Assembly (NCBI RefSeq): GCF_022179405.1
Contig: NZ_BPQT01000006.1
Location: 1-64,000, forward strand
DNA from: Methylobacterium marchantiae
Lineage (GTDB): Bacteria > Pseudomonadota > Alphaproteobacteria > Rhizobiales > Beijerinckiaceae
Direction of reading: 5' to 3'
DNA: 64,000 nucleotides
Shown here: positions 36,461 through 45,491 of the stretch, piece after piece
How the letters are laid out: each line of letters begins with the position of its first letter
How positions within the stretch are numbered: position 1 is the first letter of the stretch
Position numbers and translations under genes: made by a program
The notes under the pieces: generated by a model
Told to the model about the DNA's origin: nothing
What the model saw: only the letters and a program-made list of their open reading frames with translations
Database searches by the model: none

Positions 36461-37198
36461 ATGGTGCCGAGCCCCGACCACCTCACCCATTCCTCACTCG
36501 CATTGCCGCCGGCCTTTTCCCTCCGGGTCTCGGACGGCGCCGATAGCGCGTTCGACGAGGCCTGCCGGTCGGCCGCGGCCGATGACGCGACCGGCCTGCT
36601 GGTCTGGCGCCGCAACGCCGCCCTTCTCGATCTCGCCGTGGTCCTGTCGCCGGACGAGCCCCTTTCCACCGCGCGCCGCGCGTTCTTCGCCGGGATGGTC
36701 GCCTTCGCCGAGGCCCTGGGGGCGCATGCCCCTCCCGAAATTCCGGTGATGGTCGACTGGCCCGACACGATCCGCTTCGACGGCGCGCGCCTCGGCGGGG
36801 GGCGTCTCGGCTGGCCCGCGGCCTGCAGCGAGGACGACGTTCCGGAATGGCTCGTCTTCTCCGCTCTGGTCATCGCCTCGAAGGCCGAGGCCGGCGATCC
36901 CGGCCTGACGCCGGATTCGACATCCCTCGAGAACGAAGGCTTCGCGCTGGAAGAAGGCCATGGACGCGTCGTCGAGAGCTTCGCGCGGCACCTGACGAAG
37001 GCTTTCGCCCTCTGGGAGGAGGACGGGTTCGAGGCGATCGGGCGACGCTATCTGACCCGCCTCGCCGATGTAGGTCCGGACGCGAGGCTCGATCCGAGAG
37101 GCGATCTGATCGAGGAAGGCGGGGCGGGACACACCCTCGTTCCGGGTCTCGCCAAGATGGCCTGGCGCGACCCCCGCACGGGTGAGCCGCTCCTGTGA
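36461..37198 (+). CDS. Biotin/lipoate ligase-like protein (DUF4444 type), degenerate active site
   Basis: This 245-residue protein resembles the biotin/lipoate A/B ligase fold found beside formate dehydrogenase genes. The block VDWPDTIRFDGARLGGGRLG corresponds to WPND...RKLAG of BirA, but the catalytic Lys position carries Arg. A C-terminal region (about 165-245, with YLTRLADVGPDARLDPRGDLI) fits the DUF4444 extension. The ATG at 36461 starts just after the AT-rich promoter. Its stop overlaps a possible GTG start of the porin gene. It may bind a cofactor or scaffold rather than ligate; function unknown. Confidence 0.78.
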   Translation: MVPSPDHLTHSSLALPPAFSLRVSDGADSAFDEACRSAAADDATGLLVWRRNAALLDLAVVLSPDEPLSTARRAFFAGMVAFAEALGAHAPPEIPVMVDWPDTIRFDGARLGGGRLGWPAACSEDDVPEWLVFSALVIASKAEAGDPGLTPDSTSLENEGFALEEGHGRVVESFARHLTKAFALWEEDGFEAIGRRYLTRLADVGPDARLDPRGDLIEEGGAGHTLVPGLAKMAWRDPRTGEPLL

Positions 37199-37275
37199 TC
37201 GGCGCCATCGTCGAGACGGGTCGGATCGGACGAGGAATTTCCATCGGCGCCGCAACCCGCCGCTGGCCGGGTCTC

Positions 37276-38589
37276 ATGAAGCGCGCCCGCGGGAGACGAG
37301 CGGTTTCGAACCCGTGCGCCCTCTCCGTCGTCGCGCTGGCATGGCTCCTATCGGCCTCGGCCGGTCTGCGCGCCGAGGACGCGCCGAGGGGCGAGGCCAT
37401 CGCGGCGACCGGTATGCCGGGTCCCTATGGCGAGCGGCTGACCATCGACGACAAGGGCATCACTCTTCGCTTCCCCGACGATGCCGCGACGCTGCGCATC
37501 GGGGGGCGGCTACATCTCGATTTCGGCGCAGCCGGCATCCGCCAATCGGGTTTCGACGACCCGTTCTCGGACAATTTCGCCGTGCGCCGCTCTTGGATCG
37601 AGACGAGCTTGAGCCTCGGCAAAGATGTCGGCATCGGCTTCCAGTACGATTTCGCCGACCCGACTACGCCGATCAACGATGCGGTCATAGTCTATCGCGG
37701 CGTGCCGGACATGCTCTTCAGTGTCGGCAACCAGAGGGAGCCGTTCGGGCTCGACCAGCTCGCCTCCAACAACAGCATCCTGTTCACCGAACGGGCCCTG
37801 TCCGACGCTTTCGTGCCGGCGCGCAATGTCGGCTTCGCCGTCGGGCGGCACGGCAAGGACTGGAGCATCGTCACGGGAATCTTCGGCGGCAACGCCAATA
37901 CCGGCATCGGCAGCGAGGGCATCGCCTCGACCAGCCGCGTCACCTATGCGCCCATCGACGATGACAAGCAGACCCTGCATCTCGGCCTCGCCGGCAGTTT
38001 CCGCAGCCTGCACCGGAACGAGAACCCGCTCTCGCTCTCCAGCCGTTCGGAGGCCTTCCTCTTCACCCGCAGCTTCGTCGATACCGACGATCTCCGCGAC
38101 GCCGCCAGCATCGCCCGGATCGGCGCGGAACTCGCCTATCGCTCCGGGCCGTTGCTGGTGAGCGCCGAATTTACCCGGACCGATATCGGCCGATTCGGCG
38201 CCGGTCAGCCGTTGCACTTCCAGGGCGGGTACGTTCAGGCGAGCTGGGTACTGAACGGCGACAACCGGGCCTATCGCATGGCCCCCGACTTCAACGGCAC
38301 GAGCTATGCGGTCTTCGGAGGCGTCAAGGTCGCGGAAGCCCAGCGCATCACGCGCGGAGGCATCGGGGTATTCGAACTCGGCCTGCGCTTCTCCGCCATC
38401 GATCTCGACGATGGCGAGGTGAGGGGCGGCATCGAGCAGGACGGGACGGTGGGTCTGTCGTGGTATCCCGACACCAACATCCGGATCATTGCCGATTACG
38501 TCCGGTCGCACACCTCACCCTCGGCGCTCCGGAACGGCCGCACCATCGATGCGGATACGTTCATCGGCCGGTTCCAGCTGTACTGGTGA
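37276..38589 (+). CDS. OprO/OprP-type outer-membrane porin
   Basis: This 437-residue protein has a signal peptide (CALSVVALAWLLSASAGLRA) and the phosphate-selective porin O/P pattern (PF07396): LRIGGRLHLDFG, FAVRRSWIETSLSLGKDVGIGFQYDF, NVGFAVGRHGKDWSI and an aromatic C-terminus (IGRFQLYW). The barrel probably passes anions; formate, molybdate or phosphate are all possible. The ATG at 37276 gives the best signal peptide, but a GTG at 37195 overlapping the upstream stop as GTGA would add 27 residues. Its place inside the formate dehydrogenase gene string is unusual. Confidence 0.88.
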   Translation: MKRARGRRAVSNPCALSVVALAWLLSASAGLRAEDAPRGEAIAATGMPGPYGERLTIDDKGITLRFPDDAATLRIGGRLHLDFGAAGIRQSGFDDPFSDNFAVRRSWIETSLSLGKDVGIGFQYDFADPTTPINDAVIVYRGVPDMLFSVGNQREPFGLDQLASNNSILFTERALSDAFVPARNVGFAVGRHGKDWSIVTGIFGGNANTGIGSEGIASTSRVTYAPIDDDKQTLHLGLAGSFRSLHRNENPLSLSSRSEAFLFTRSFVDTDDLRDAASIARIGAELAYRSGPLLVSAEFTRTDIGRFGAGQPLHFQGGYVQASWVLNGDNRAYRMAPDFNGTSYAVFGGVKVAEAQRITRGGIGVFELGLRFSAIDLDDGEVRGGIEQDGTVGLSWYPDTNIRIIADYVRSHTSPSALRNGRTIDADTFIGRFQLYW

Positions 38590-38745
38590 ATCCGTGTCGT
38601 CCTTTCCGCGAGCAATTCCCGCCGTCCGGCACCAGATACCTGCCTTGAACGCCATGGTCGTCGCCGTGGCCCGGGAAACGAAGTCGTGGACGGGCGACGG
38701 GATGCGTCTTTGGAAAGGTCTTGGGATGAGACTTGGGAAGGGTCG

Positions 38746-39324
38746 ATGAGCAGTCTCAAGCTTCCACGCACGATCCGCCTCGATCCTTCGGACACCTTCG
38801 TGTTCGCGCAGGCCGCCGAGCCGGGCGAATGGGCGGTGACCGGATCCTTCCTCTTCTGGGACGCCGATGTCCCGTTGCTCGATGGCAAGGCGCGGACGGC
38901 GTTCCGATCGGGTTTCCTCGGCGTGACATCCCTTGGGTTCTCCACCCTCGTCGTCGTCAGCGAGGCGACGCCGGTCGAGCGGGACGCGGCGGTCGAGGAC
39001 CTCGCGCGCCATCTCTGCGAGCGCCTGGGCGCGCCGAGCCTGGATGTGGCCCGTGTCGCGGCGGCGGAGGAGATCGAGTTCGCCGCCTCCCTGTGCCAGC
39101 CGGCCATCGGCAGCGTGATCGCCCTGCACAGGACCTTCGAGGACGGCGAGATCCGCGAGGCGTTCCGCACCCTGCACCAGCGCAGCCCCGGTATGGCGGG
39201 AGCCGACAAGCTCCACGCCCATGCGCGGGCCTTCAGCTTCGTCGAGACCGACGAGGAGCCCGAGGAGCGGGCGGATCTCATCGGCATGGCGACCGCTCCC
39301 TCATCGAAAGGCGAAGGACGATGA
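38746..39324 (+). CDS. DUF6505-type protein of the formate dehydrogenase cluster
   Basis: This 192-residue soluble protein has no signal peptide, membrane segment or cysteine pair motif. The opening KLPRTIRLDPSDTFVFAQAAEPGEWAVTGSF matches, as far as I recall, the DUF6505 family that accompanies formate dehydrogenase genes. The ATG at 38746 has GGGAAGGG upstream. Its stop overlaps the next start as ATGA, beginning a chain of four coupled genes. Cytosolic location suggests a maturation or assembly role before Tat export; this is inference. Confidence 0.75.
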   Translation: MSSLKLPRTIRLDPSDTFVFAQAAEPGEWAVTGSFLFWDADVPLLDGKARTAFRSGFLGVTSLGFSTLVVVSEATPVERDAAVEDLARHLCERLGAPSLDVARVAAAEEIEFAASLCQPAIGSVIALHRTFEDGEIREAFRTLHQRSPGMAGADKLHAHARAFSFVETDEEPEERADLIGMATAPSSKGEGR

Positions 39325-40331
39325 CCGAGTTCTGGGTCTCGAGCGGCCACCACCTCGCCGGGCGCACCGAGGGCGGCGGCCTCGCCGTCACCGACGAACT
39401 GATCCTCGCCTATCTCGCCAGGCCCGAGCTGGTGCCGCCCGAGGAGGCCTGCATGGCCGAGCGCGCGCTCCACCGCAGCCTCGTGACGGCGCCGCGCCGG
39501 TCGGTCTCCCCCGGCGAGATCGCGGCGATGGCGGATGCCGATGCGCGCGAGAACTGGACGATGATGCTCGCTTTCCGAGACCGGCTCACCGCCGCGCATT
39601 CGGTGGAGGCGGCCTATCTCGACCTCGTTCGGACGGGCCTGAACGGCACCCCGCCGATCTTCCTCAACCAGCTGGCGCATCTCATCCTGCGCAACGCGCT
39701 GGAGGGATGCGACGACCCCTACACCCTGCGCGCGGGCGAGCTCTTCTTCCGGCCCCAGCGCGTCTCCTTCGTGGACGGCATGGCGCTCCTCGCCGATGCC
39801 GAGGTGATCGAGGCGCGCGAGACCGGCGCCGCGCAATCGCCCCTCGTCGCCATGCTCGGCAAGGAAGCGGCCAACGAACTCGACGTCCTCACCGACGAGA
39901 CCGCCTGGACCTATTGGAGCCGCTCGGACGCCTTCACCATGGCGCTCAACCTCGGCGGCAACCCGAAGAGCCGCGACGGCCTCGCCCGTGCCACTGAGGC
40001 CTGGACGCGCCACCTCCTCCATGTCGAGGCGACGGTCGAGCCGATCCCAGCGATGGAGGATCCGGACTGGCGCTGGTTCGTCGGCCTCGACGCGCAGGCG
40101 ACCCGGATCGGCAACGCGCTCTGGAACGGCGAGGAGCTGGACGAGGCCAACCGCAGTCGCATCCTCGCTTTGTTCCGCATGACCTTCGCCGACGACCGGC
40201 GGATCGACCCGCGCGTGGCCGGTCGTCCGGTCTATCTCCTGATGGCGATGGATTCCGACAAACGCCTTTCCCTGAAACCCCAGAACCTCGTGGCGGGACT
40301 GCCCATCGCCGCCGGAGCGGAGGCCGCATGA
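39321..40331 (+). CDS. DUF6352-type protein of the formate dehydrogenase cluster
   Basis: This 336-residue protein starts MTEFWVSSGHHLAGRTEGGG and matches my recollection of the DUF6352 family. It looks helical, soluble and cytosolic. A conserved-looking block is GELFFRPQRVSFVDGMALLADAEVIEARE. It overlaps both neighbours by four bases (ATGA). No catalytic motif is evident. The conserved pairing with DUF6505, DUF3305 and DUF3306 proteins beside fdh genes suggests a shared complex. Confidence 0.78.
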   Translation: MTEFWVSSGHHLAGRTEGGGLAVTDELILAYLARPELVPPEEACMAERALHRSLVTAPRRSVSPGEIAAMADADARENWTMMLAFRDRLTAAHSVEAAYLDLVRTGLNGTPPIFLNQLAHLILRNALEGCDDPYTLRAGELFFRPQRVSFVDGMALLADAEVIEARETGAAQSPLVAMLGKEAANELDVLTDETAWTYWSRSDAFTMALNLGGNPKSRDGLARATEAWTRHLLHVEATVEPIPAMEDPDWRWFVGLDAQATRIGNALWNGEELDEANRSRILALFRMTFADDRRIDPRVAGRPVYLLMAMDSDKRLSLKPQNLVAGLPIAAGAEAA

Positions 40332-40873
40332 CGGAGACCGAACGGACGGACGATGCGAAGCCGGTGCCGGACGATCGGTTTGAGGTCGGGATCATCGTCG
40401 CCAAACGGACCCTGAAGAGCCGTTGGGCGAGCCATGCCTGGCTGCCGATCTCGGCGCTGCCCGCGATCCCCACCACCGCGCCGTGGACAATTCTTTCGGC
40501 GACGCCGGAGGAAGAGACCTTCTATGCCGGTGCTTTCGAGGTCTCGCTGCATCCGGCCGAGACGTCGCATTATCGCGACAACCTGGTCTCGGGCCGGCCC
40601 TCGCTCTGGGTCGCCCTGCGTCAGGCGGCGGATGCCAGCTATGAGGTCGCGAAGGTGACGGCGGACCCTTACGAGGGTGAATCGATGGCGGAGGGGATCG
40701 GCGAGGTCGTCGAGGCCGTGCCGATGCCGGCCGAGATCCAGGCCAGGGTGCTGGCCTTCTTCGAAGCCTTCCACGTCGAACAGGTTTTCCACAAGCGCAA
40801 GCGCGACCGGGCCGATCCCGAAGCGCTCGCCCGGCAGGGACGAGCGGCGCGCAGACGGGAGGACGAGGGATGA
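40328..40873 (+). CDS. DUF3305 domain protein
   Basis: This 181-residue protein has the DUF3305 pattern: FEVGIIVAKRTLKSRWASHAWLPISALP, AGAFEVSLHPAETSHYRDNLVSGRPSLWVALR and a basic tail that includes HKRKRDRADPEALARQGRAARR. It is predicted to be cytosolic. It overlaps both neighbours by four bases. The family is tied to formate dehydrogenase gene clusters but has no assigned activity. Confidence 0.87.
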   Translation: MTETERTDDAKPVPDDRFEVGIIVAKRTLKSRWASHAWLPISALPAIPTTAPWTILSATPEEETFYAGAFEVSLHPAETSHYRDNLVSGRPSLWVALRQAADASYEVAKVTADPYEGESMAEGIGEVVEAVPMPAEIQARVLAFFEAFHVEQVFHKRKRDRADPEALARQGRAARRREDEG

Positions 40874-41517
40874 GAGGCGGCGATTTCCTCTCGCGCTGGT
40901 CGAAGCGCAAGCGTGCCCTCGTGCGGGACACCGCGCCCGTCGCCGTTCCGGCCGAAGCGCCGCAGGTGGAAGATGCATCGCCCTCCGATGCGGTGGACGA
41001 GAGCGATCTCTTGTCCCCGGAAGAGCTCGCCAAGCTGCCGTCCGTGGACAGCCTGACCGCCGCGACCGACCTGACGCAGTTCCTGCGCGCGGGCGTGCCG
41101 CTGCTGATGCGCAAGGCGGCGTTGCGCCGGATGTGGTCGGTCGACACCGATATCCGCGACTATGTCAGCGAGGCGCGGGAATACGCCTATGACTGGAACG
41201 CGGTCGGCGGTGTGCCGGGAAACGGACCGCTCCTGCCCACGGACGACATCAAGGCGATGCTCCGCGATATCTTCGACGGTACACCGGCCCCGGAGGACAC
41301 GTCGGAACCGGCGGTCGCCGAGCAGGAGTTGGGCGAAGCGGAAACCGTGACGTCGGCCGCGAACGAGGACGCCGAGGCCAATGGCGTGGACCCGGATCCC
41401 GAGTTCGCGGCGGCGCAGGAATCACTGCCGAACCCCGCGCTGGCGGAGCCGCGACGGTCGCCCGAGGAGGCCACAGTGACGAGACCGCGACGACATGGCG
41501 GTGCCGTCCCGCTTTGA
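40870..41517 (+). CDS. DUF3306 domain protein
   Basis: This 215-residue protein opens GDFLSRWSKRKRALV, the hallmark of DUF3306, continues with LSPEELAKLPSVDSLTAATDLTQFLRAGVPLLMRKAALRRMWSVD, and ends in a disordered acidic then basic tail. The WSxRK start and LxRLWxxD-like block are the conserved core. It is the last of the four coupled genes; about 95 bases separate it from torD. Confidence 0.88.
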   Translation: MRGGDFLSRWSKRKRALVRDTAPVAVPAEAPQVEDASPSDAVDESDLLSPEELAKLPSVDSLTAATDLTQFLRAGVPLLMRKAALRRMWSVDTDIRDYVSEAREYAYDWNAVGGVPGNGPLLPTDDIKAMLRDIFDGTPAPEDTSEPAVAEQELGEAETVTSAANEDAEANGVDPDPEFAAAQESLPNPALAEPRRSPEEATVTRPRRHGGAVPL

Positions 41518-41612
41518 GCGGTTAAAAACTAGATTGCGGACATCCCGTTCCGAGCTATGGTGGGGGAAGTGAATACACTTCGTCCGCGATCGGTCGCGGC
41601 GTGAGGGATGAG

Positions 41613-42260
41613 ATGCGTTCGGTAGAGGTGTTGCGCGAGGTGGAGGCCGAGGCCGCTTCCGGCGCGCCCGGCGTGACGGCACGGGTCGCCGACGATGTCG
41701 ATCTCCTGCGCGCCCATCTCTACGATCTCCTCGCGGCCCTGACCGGCCGGGCACCCTCCGACGACGTCCTCTCGATCCTGGCAGGGTCGAGTGGCGACGA
41801 GAGCCCCCTCGGCAGAGCGTGCTCCGCACTGGCGCGCGAAGCTGCCGGGGCCGATCCGGCCAAGGTCGGACGCGAGTATTTCGACCTCTTCGTCGGCGTC
41901 GGACGCGGCGAGATCGTGCCGCATGCCTCCTACTATCTCACCGGCTTCCTCAACGAGCGGCCCCTGGCCCGGATCCGCGAGGATCTGGCCCGGCTCGGTA
42001 TCGAGGCGAGCGGCCGGATGAGCGAGCCTGAGGATCATGTGGCGATGCTGCTCGAGACCATGGCCGGCCTCGTCTCGGAACGGTTCGATACCGGGCCCGG
42101 CGCCGATCGCGCGTTCTTCGAACGGCATCTTCAGCCCTGGGTCGCGCGTTTGTTCGACGACGTGGCGGGCACTTCGCGTTCGTCTTTCTACCGTGCCGTG
42201 GGCGACCTCGGACGGGCTTTCATCGGAATCGAGACCCAGGCCTACGCGCTCGACGCGTGA
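41613..42260 (+). CDS. TorD/DmsD family molybdoenzyme chaperone
   Basis: This 215-residue all-helical protein is a redox-enzyme maturation chaperone. Recognisable parts are LLRAHLYDLLAALTGRAPSDD, the core motif region EYFDLFVGVGRGEIVPHASYYLTGFLNERPLARIREDLARLGIE and EPEDHVAMLLETMAGL. Such chaperones bind the Tat signal of the catalytic subunit and help cofactor insertion. I chose ATG 41613, which has GAGGG five bases upstream, over the GTG at 41601. It overlaps the next frame and leads directly into the Tat-peptide and fdhA genes. Confidence 0.9.
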   Translation: MRSVEVLREVEAEAASGAPGVTARVADDVDLLRAHLYDLLAALTGRAPSDDVLSILAGSSGDESPLGRACSALAREAAGADPAKVGREYFDLFVGVGRGEIVPHASYYLTGFLNERPLARIREDLARLGIEASGRMSEPEDHVAMLLETMAGLVSERFDTGPGADRAFFERHLQPWVARLFDDVAGTSRSSFYRAVGDLGRAFIGIETQAYALDA

Positions 42261-42304
42261 GGCAAGGGTCAATGGGACATCTGTCGCAGTCAGGAGTGAC
42301 GGAC

Positions 42305-42529
42305 ATGCGGGACGACCGGAAAGACGAAATGGGGCGGCGCCATTTCTTTCGCGCCCTCGGCGGCGGATCGGTGGCGGCCGCCGCCGCGATCACGGCCCAG
42401 CCGATGATCGCGACGCCCGCCCAGGCCTATGATCCGGGCACCGAGGAGACGAAGGCTCGTTACCGCGAGTCCGACCACGTCAAGGCATTCTACCGGACCA
42501 ACGGCTACGAGACCCTGAAGAAGAATTGA
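42305..42529 (+). CDS. Formate dehydrogenase region Tat-target peptide
   Basis: This 74-residue protein has a twin-arginine leader (MGRRHFFRALGGGS, followed by a hydrophobic stretch and AQA-YDP cleavage) and a short mature part ending VKAFYRTNGYETLKKN. It matches the small formate_TAT family found just before fdhA. The ATG at 42305 has AGGAG upstream; a longer in-frame start at 42257 overlaps torD. Seven bases separate it from fdhA. It is probably a small periplasmic subunit or assembly factor. Confidence 0.88.
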   Translation: MRDDRKDEMGRRHFFRALGGGSVAAAAAITAQPMIATPAQAYDPGTEETKARYRESDHVKAFYRTNGYETLKKN

Positions 42530-42536
42530 GGGCGCC

Positions 42537-45479
42537 ATGCTGATCAAGCGCAAGACCGGCGGCCCTGGCCGCAACAACCGCCAGACCATCACCATCGGCG
42601 AGACGCCGAGGGCGCTCGATCGCCGCGCGTTCCTGCGCAATTCGGGACTCGTCGCCGGAGGCCTCGCCGCGGCCGGCGCGATCCAGCTCGGCTCGGTGCG
42701 CAAGGCCGAGGCCGCGGGAGCTTCCGCGATCGGCTCCGAAGTGACGGTGAAGAAGAACATCTGCACCCATTGTTCGGTGGGCTGTACGGTGACGGCCGAG
42801 GTGGTCAACGGCGTGTGGGTCGGCCAGGAGCCGTCCTTCACCAGCCCGATCAACCGGGGCACGCATTGCGCCAAGGGCGCCGCGATCCGCGAGCTCGTGT
42901 CCAGCGACCGCCGCCTGAAATACCCGATGAAGATGGTCGACGGGCAATGGACCCGCATCTCGTGGGATCAGGCGATCGACGAGATCGGCGACAAGATCAC
43001 CGGCCTGCGCGACAAGTACGGCCCGGATTCGGTCTACTGGCTCGGCTCGGCCAAATTCACCAACGAGGCGGCCTACATCTTCCGGAAGTTCGGCGCGTTC
43101 TGGGGCACCAACTCCGTCGATCACCAGGCCCGCATCTGCCACTCGACCACGGTGGCCGGCGTCGCCAATACCTGGGGCTACGGCGCCCAGACCAATTCCT
43201 ACAACGACATCCGCAACGCCAAGACGATGATCATCCTCGGCGGCAACCCCGCCGAGGCGCATCCGGTCTCGCTCCAGCACGTGCTCTCCGGCAAGGAGAT
43301 CAACCGCGCGAACATGATCGTCATCGATCCGCGCTTCACGCGGACGGCGGCGCATGCCACCGACTACGTCCGCATCCGCTCCGGCACCGACATCCCGGTG
43401 GTCTGGGGCATACTCTGGCACGTGTTCGAGAACGGCTGGGAGGACAAGGAATTTATCAGCCAGCGCGTCTACGCCATGGACGACGTCCGCAAGGAAGTCG
43501 CCAAGTGGAACCCCGAGGAGGTGGAACGCGTCTCCGGCGTGCCGGGTGAGCAGCTGCGGCGCGTGGCCGAGAAGTTCGCCAAGGAGAAGCCCGCGACCCT
43601 GATCTGGTGCATGGGCGCGACCCAGCACACCGTGGGCACCGCCAACGTCCGCGCGCTCTGCATCCTCTGTCTCGCCACCGGAAACGTCGGCAAGCCGGGC
43701 ACCGGCGCCAACATCTTCCGCGGCCACACCAACGTCCAGGGGGCCACCGATATGGGCCTCGATGTGACGTCGCTGCCGCTCTATTACGGCCTCGTCGAAG
43801 GTGCCTGGAAGCATTGGGCCCGCGTCTGGGACGTGGAATACGATTGGCTGCAATCCCGTTTCGACGAGGTTCCGGCCAAGGCCGGCCGCAAGGCGCGCAC
43901 CCGCAAGGAGAGCATGGAAGCGCCGGGCATCACCTCGACCCGGTGGTTCGACGGCGTGAACCTGCCCGAAGAGCAGGTCGACCAGCGCACCGGCATCAAG
44001 GCGATGATGGTGTTCGGCCATGGCGGCAACACCGTCACCCGCCTGCCCGAGGCGGTGAAGGGGCTAACCAAGCTCGACCTCCTCGTGGTGGCGGACCCGC
44101 ATCCCACCACCTTCGCGGCCCTCGATGCGCGACGCGATAACACTTACCTGCTGCCGATCTGCACCTCGCTCGAGATGGACGGCAGCCGGACGGCGTCGAA
44201 CCGCTCGATCCAGTGGGGCGAACAGATCGTCAAGCCGGCCTTCGAATCGAAGAACGATTACGAGGTGATCTACCGCCTGGCGAACAAGCTCGGCCTCGCC
44301 GACAAGATGTTCAAGAACATCAAGGTCGCCAACAACGTGCCGGAGGCCGAGGACATCCTGCGCGAGATCAACCGCGGCGGCTGGTCCACCGGCTATTGCG
44401 GCCAGAGCCCGGAGCGGCTGAAGGCGCATATGCGCAATCAGGCCAAGTTCGACCTCGTGACCCTGCGTGCGCCCAAGGACGATCCGGAAGTCGGCGGCGA
44501 TTATTACGGCCTGCCCTGGCCGTGCTGGGGCAAGCCCGAGCTCAAGCATCCGGGCACCCACATCCTCTACAACACCAACCTCCACATCAAGGAAGGCGGC
44601 GGCACCTTCCGGGCGCGCTTCGGCACCGAGCGCAACGGCGTGACCCTGCTCGCCGAGGACTCTTACGCCAAGGGATCGGATCTCACCGACGGCTATCCCG
44701 AATTCACCATGGCGGTGTTCAAGAAGCTCGGCTGGGACAAGGATCTCACCGCCGAGGAGATGGCGAGCATCACCAAGACCGGCGGCACCAATATCGACGC
44801 CGTCAGCTGGGCCACCGACCTGTCGGGCGGCATCCAGCGCGTCTGCCTCGACCACGGCGTGACGCCCTACGGCAACGGCAAGGCACGGGCGAATGCCTGG
44901 AACCTGCCCGACCCCGTGCCGGTGCATCGCGAGCCGATCTACACCCCCCGTCCCGACCTCGTCGCCAAGTACCCGACGCGGCCGGACGAGCGGCAGCTGC
45001 GCATGCCGAATATCGGCTTCTCGGTACAGAAGGCGGCGGTCGACCGGGGCATCGCCAAGGACTTCCCGATCATCCTCACCTCCGGCCGTCTGGTCGAATA
45101 CGAGGGTGGCGGCGAGGAGACGCGGTCGAACCCGTGGCTCGCCGAGCTGCAGCAGGACATGTTCGTCGAGATCAATACCGGCGACGCCACCGATCGCGGC
45201 ATCAAGGACGGTCAGTTCGTCTGGGTCTCGGGCCCCGAGAACAACGCCAAGGCTAAGGTGAAGGCGCTGGTGACGGACCGGGTCGGCAAGGGCGTCGCCT
45301 TCATGCCGTTCCACTTCTCCGGCTGGTACCAGGGCGACGACATGCGGAAGTTCTATCCGCACGGCACCGACCCCGTGGTGCTGGGCGAGAGCTCCAACAA
45401 CACCACGACCTACGGCTTCGATCCTGTGACGGGCATGCAGGAGACGAAGTGTACCCTGTGTCAGATCCGGGCCGTTTGA
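42537..45479 (+). CDS. fdhA: Formate dehydrogenase, catalytic alpha subunit (periplasmic, Mo/W)
   Basis: This 980-residue bis-MGD oxidoreductase oxidises formate to carbon dioxide in the periplasm and corresponds to Fdh3A of Methylobacterium. A Tat leader has its RR pair near residue 29 (DRRAFLRNSG). Cluster ligands are about C76, C79, C83 and C111 (ICTHCSVGC; GTHCAKG). The metal ligand is Cys near 201 (ARICHSTTVAG), so the enzyme does not use selenocysteine. The C-terminal cofactor-binding domain begins near residue 830 (PIILTSGRLVEYEGGGEETRSN). Molybdenum versus tungsten cannot be read from sequence. Confidence 0.96.
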   Translation: MLIKRKTGGPGRNNRQTITIGETPRALDRRAFLRNSGLVAGGLAAAGAIQLGSVRKAEAAGASAIGSEVTVKKNICTHCSVGCTVTAEVVNGVWVGQEPSFTSPINRGTHCAKGAAIRELVSSDRRLKYPMKMVDGQWTRISWDQAIDEIGDKITGLRDKYGPDSVYWLGSAKFTNEAAYIFRKFGAFWGTNSVDHQARICHSTTVAGVANTWGYGAQTNSYNDIRNAKTMIILGGNPAEAHPVSLQHVLSGKEINRANMIVIDPRFTRTAAHATDYVRIRSGTDIPVVWGILWHVFENGWEDKEFISQRVYAMDDVRKEVAKWNPEEVERVSGVPGEQLRRVAEKFAKEKPATLIWCMGATQHTVGTANVRALCILCLATGNVGKPGTGANIFRGHTNVQGATDMGLDVTSLPLYYGLVEGAWKHWARVWDVEYDWLQSRFDEVPAKAGRKARTRKESMEAPGITSTRWFDGVNLPEEQVDQRTGIKAMMVFGHGGNTVTRLPEAVKGLTKLDLLVVADPHPTTFAALDARRDNTYLLPICTSLEMDGSRTASNRSIQWGEQIVKPAFESKNDYEVIYRLANKLGLADKMFKNIKVANNVPEAEDILREINRGGWSTGYCGQSPERLKAHMRNQAKFDLVTLRAPKDDPEVGGDYYGLPWPCWGKPELKHPGTHILYNTNLHIKEGGGTFRARFGTERNGVTLLAEDSYAKGSDLTDGYPEFTMAVFKKLGWDKDLTAEEMASITKTGGTNIDAVSWATDLSGGIQRVCLDHGVTPYGNGKARANAWNLPDPVPVHREPIYTPRPDLVAKYPTRPDERQLRMPNIGFSVQKAAVDRGIAKDFPIILTSGRLVEYEGGGEETRSNPWLAELQQDMFVEINTGDATDRGIKDGQFVWVSGPENNAKAKVKALVTDRVGKGVAFMPFHFSGWYQGDDMRKFYPHGTDPVVLGESSNNTTTYGFDPVTGMQETKCTLCQIRAV

Positions 45480-45491
45480 GGAACAATCGCC

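Noticed and set aside
42537-45479. Possible selenocysteine in FdhA
   Set aside because: The metal-ligand position reads Cys (ARICHST) and no in-frame TGA is present.
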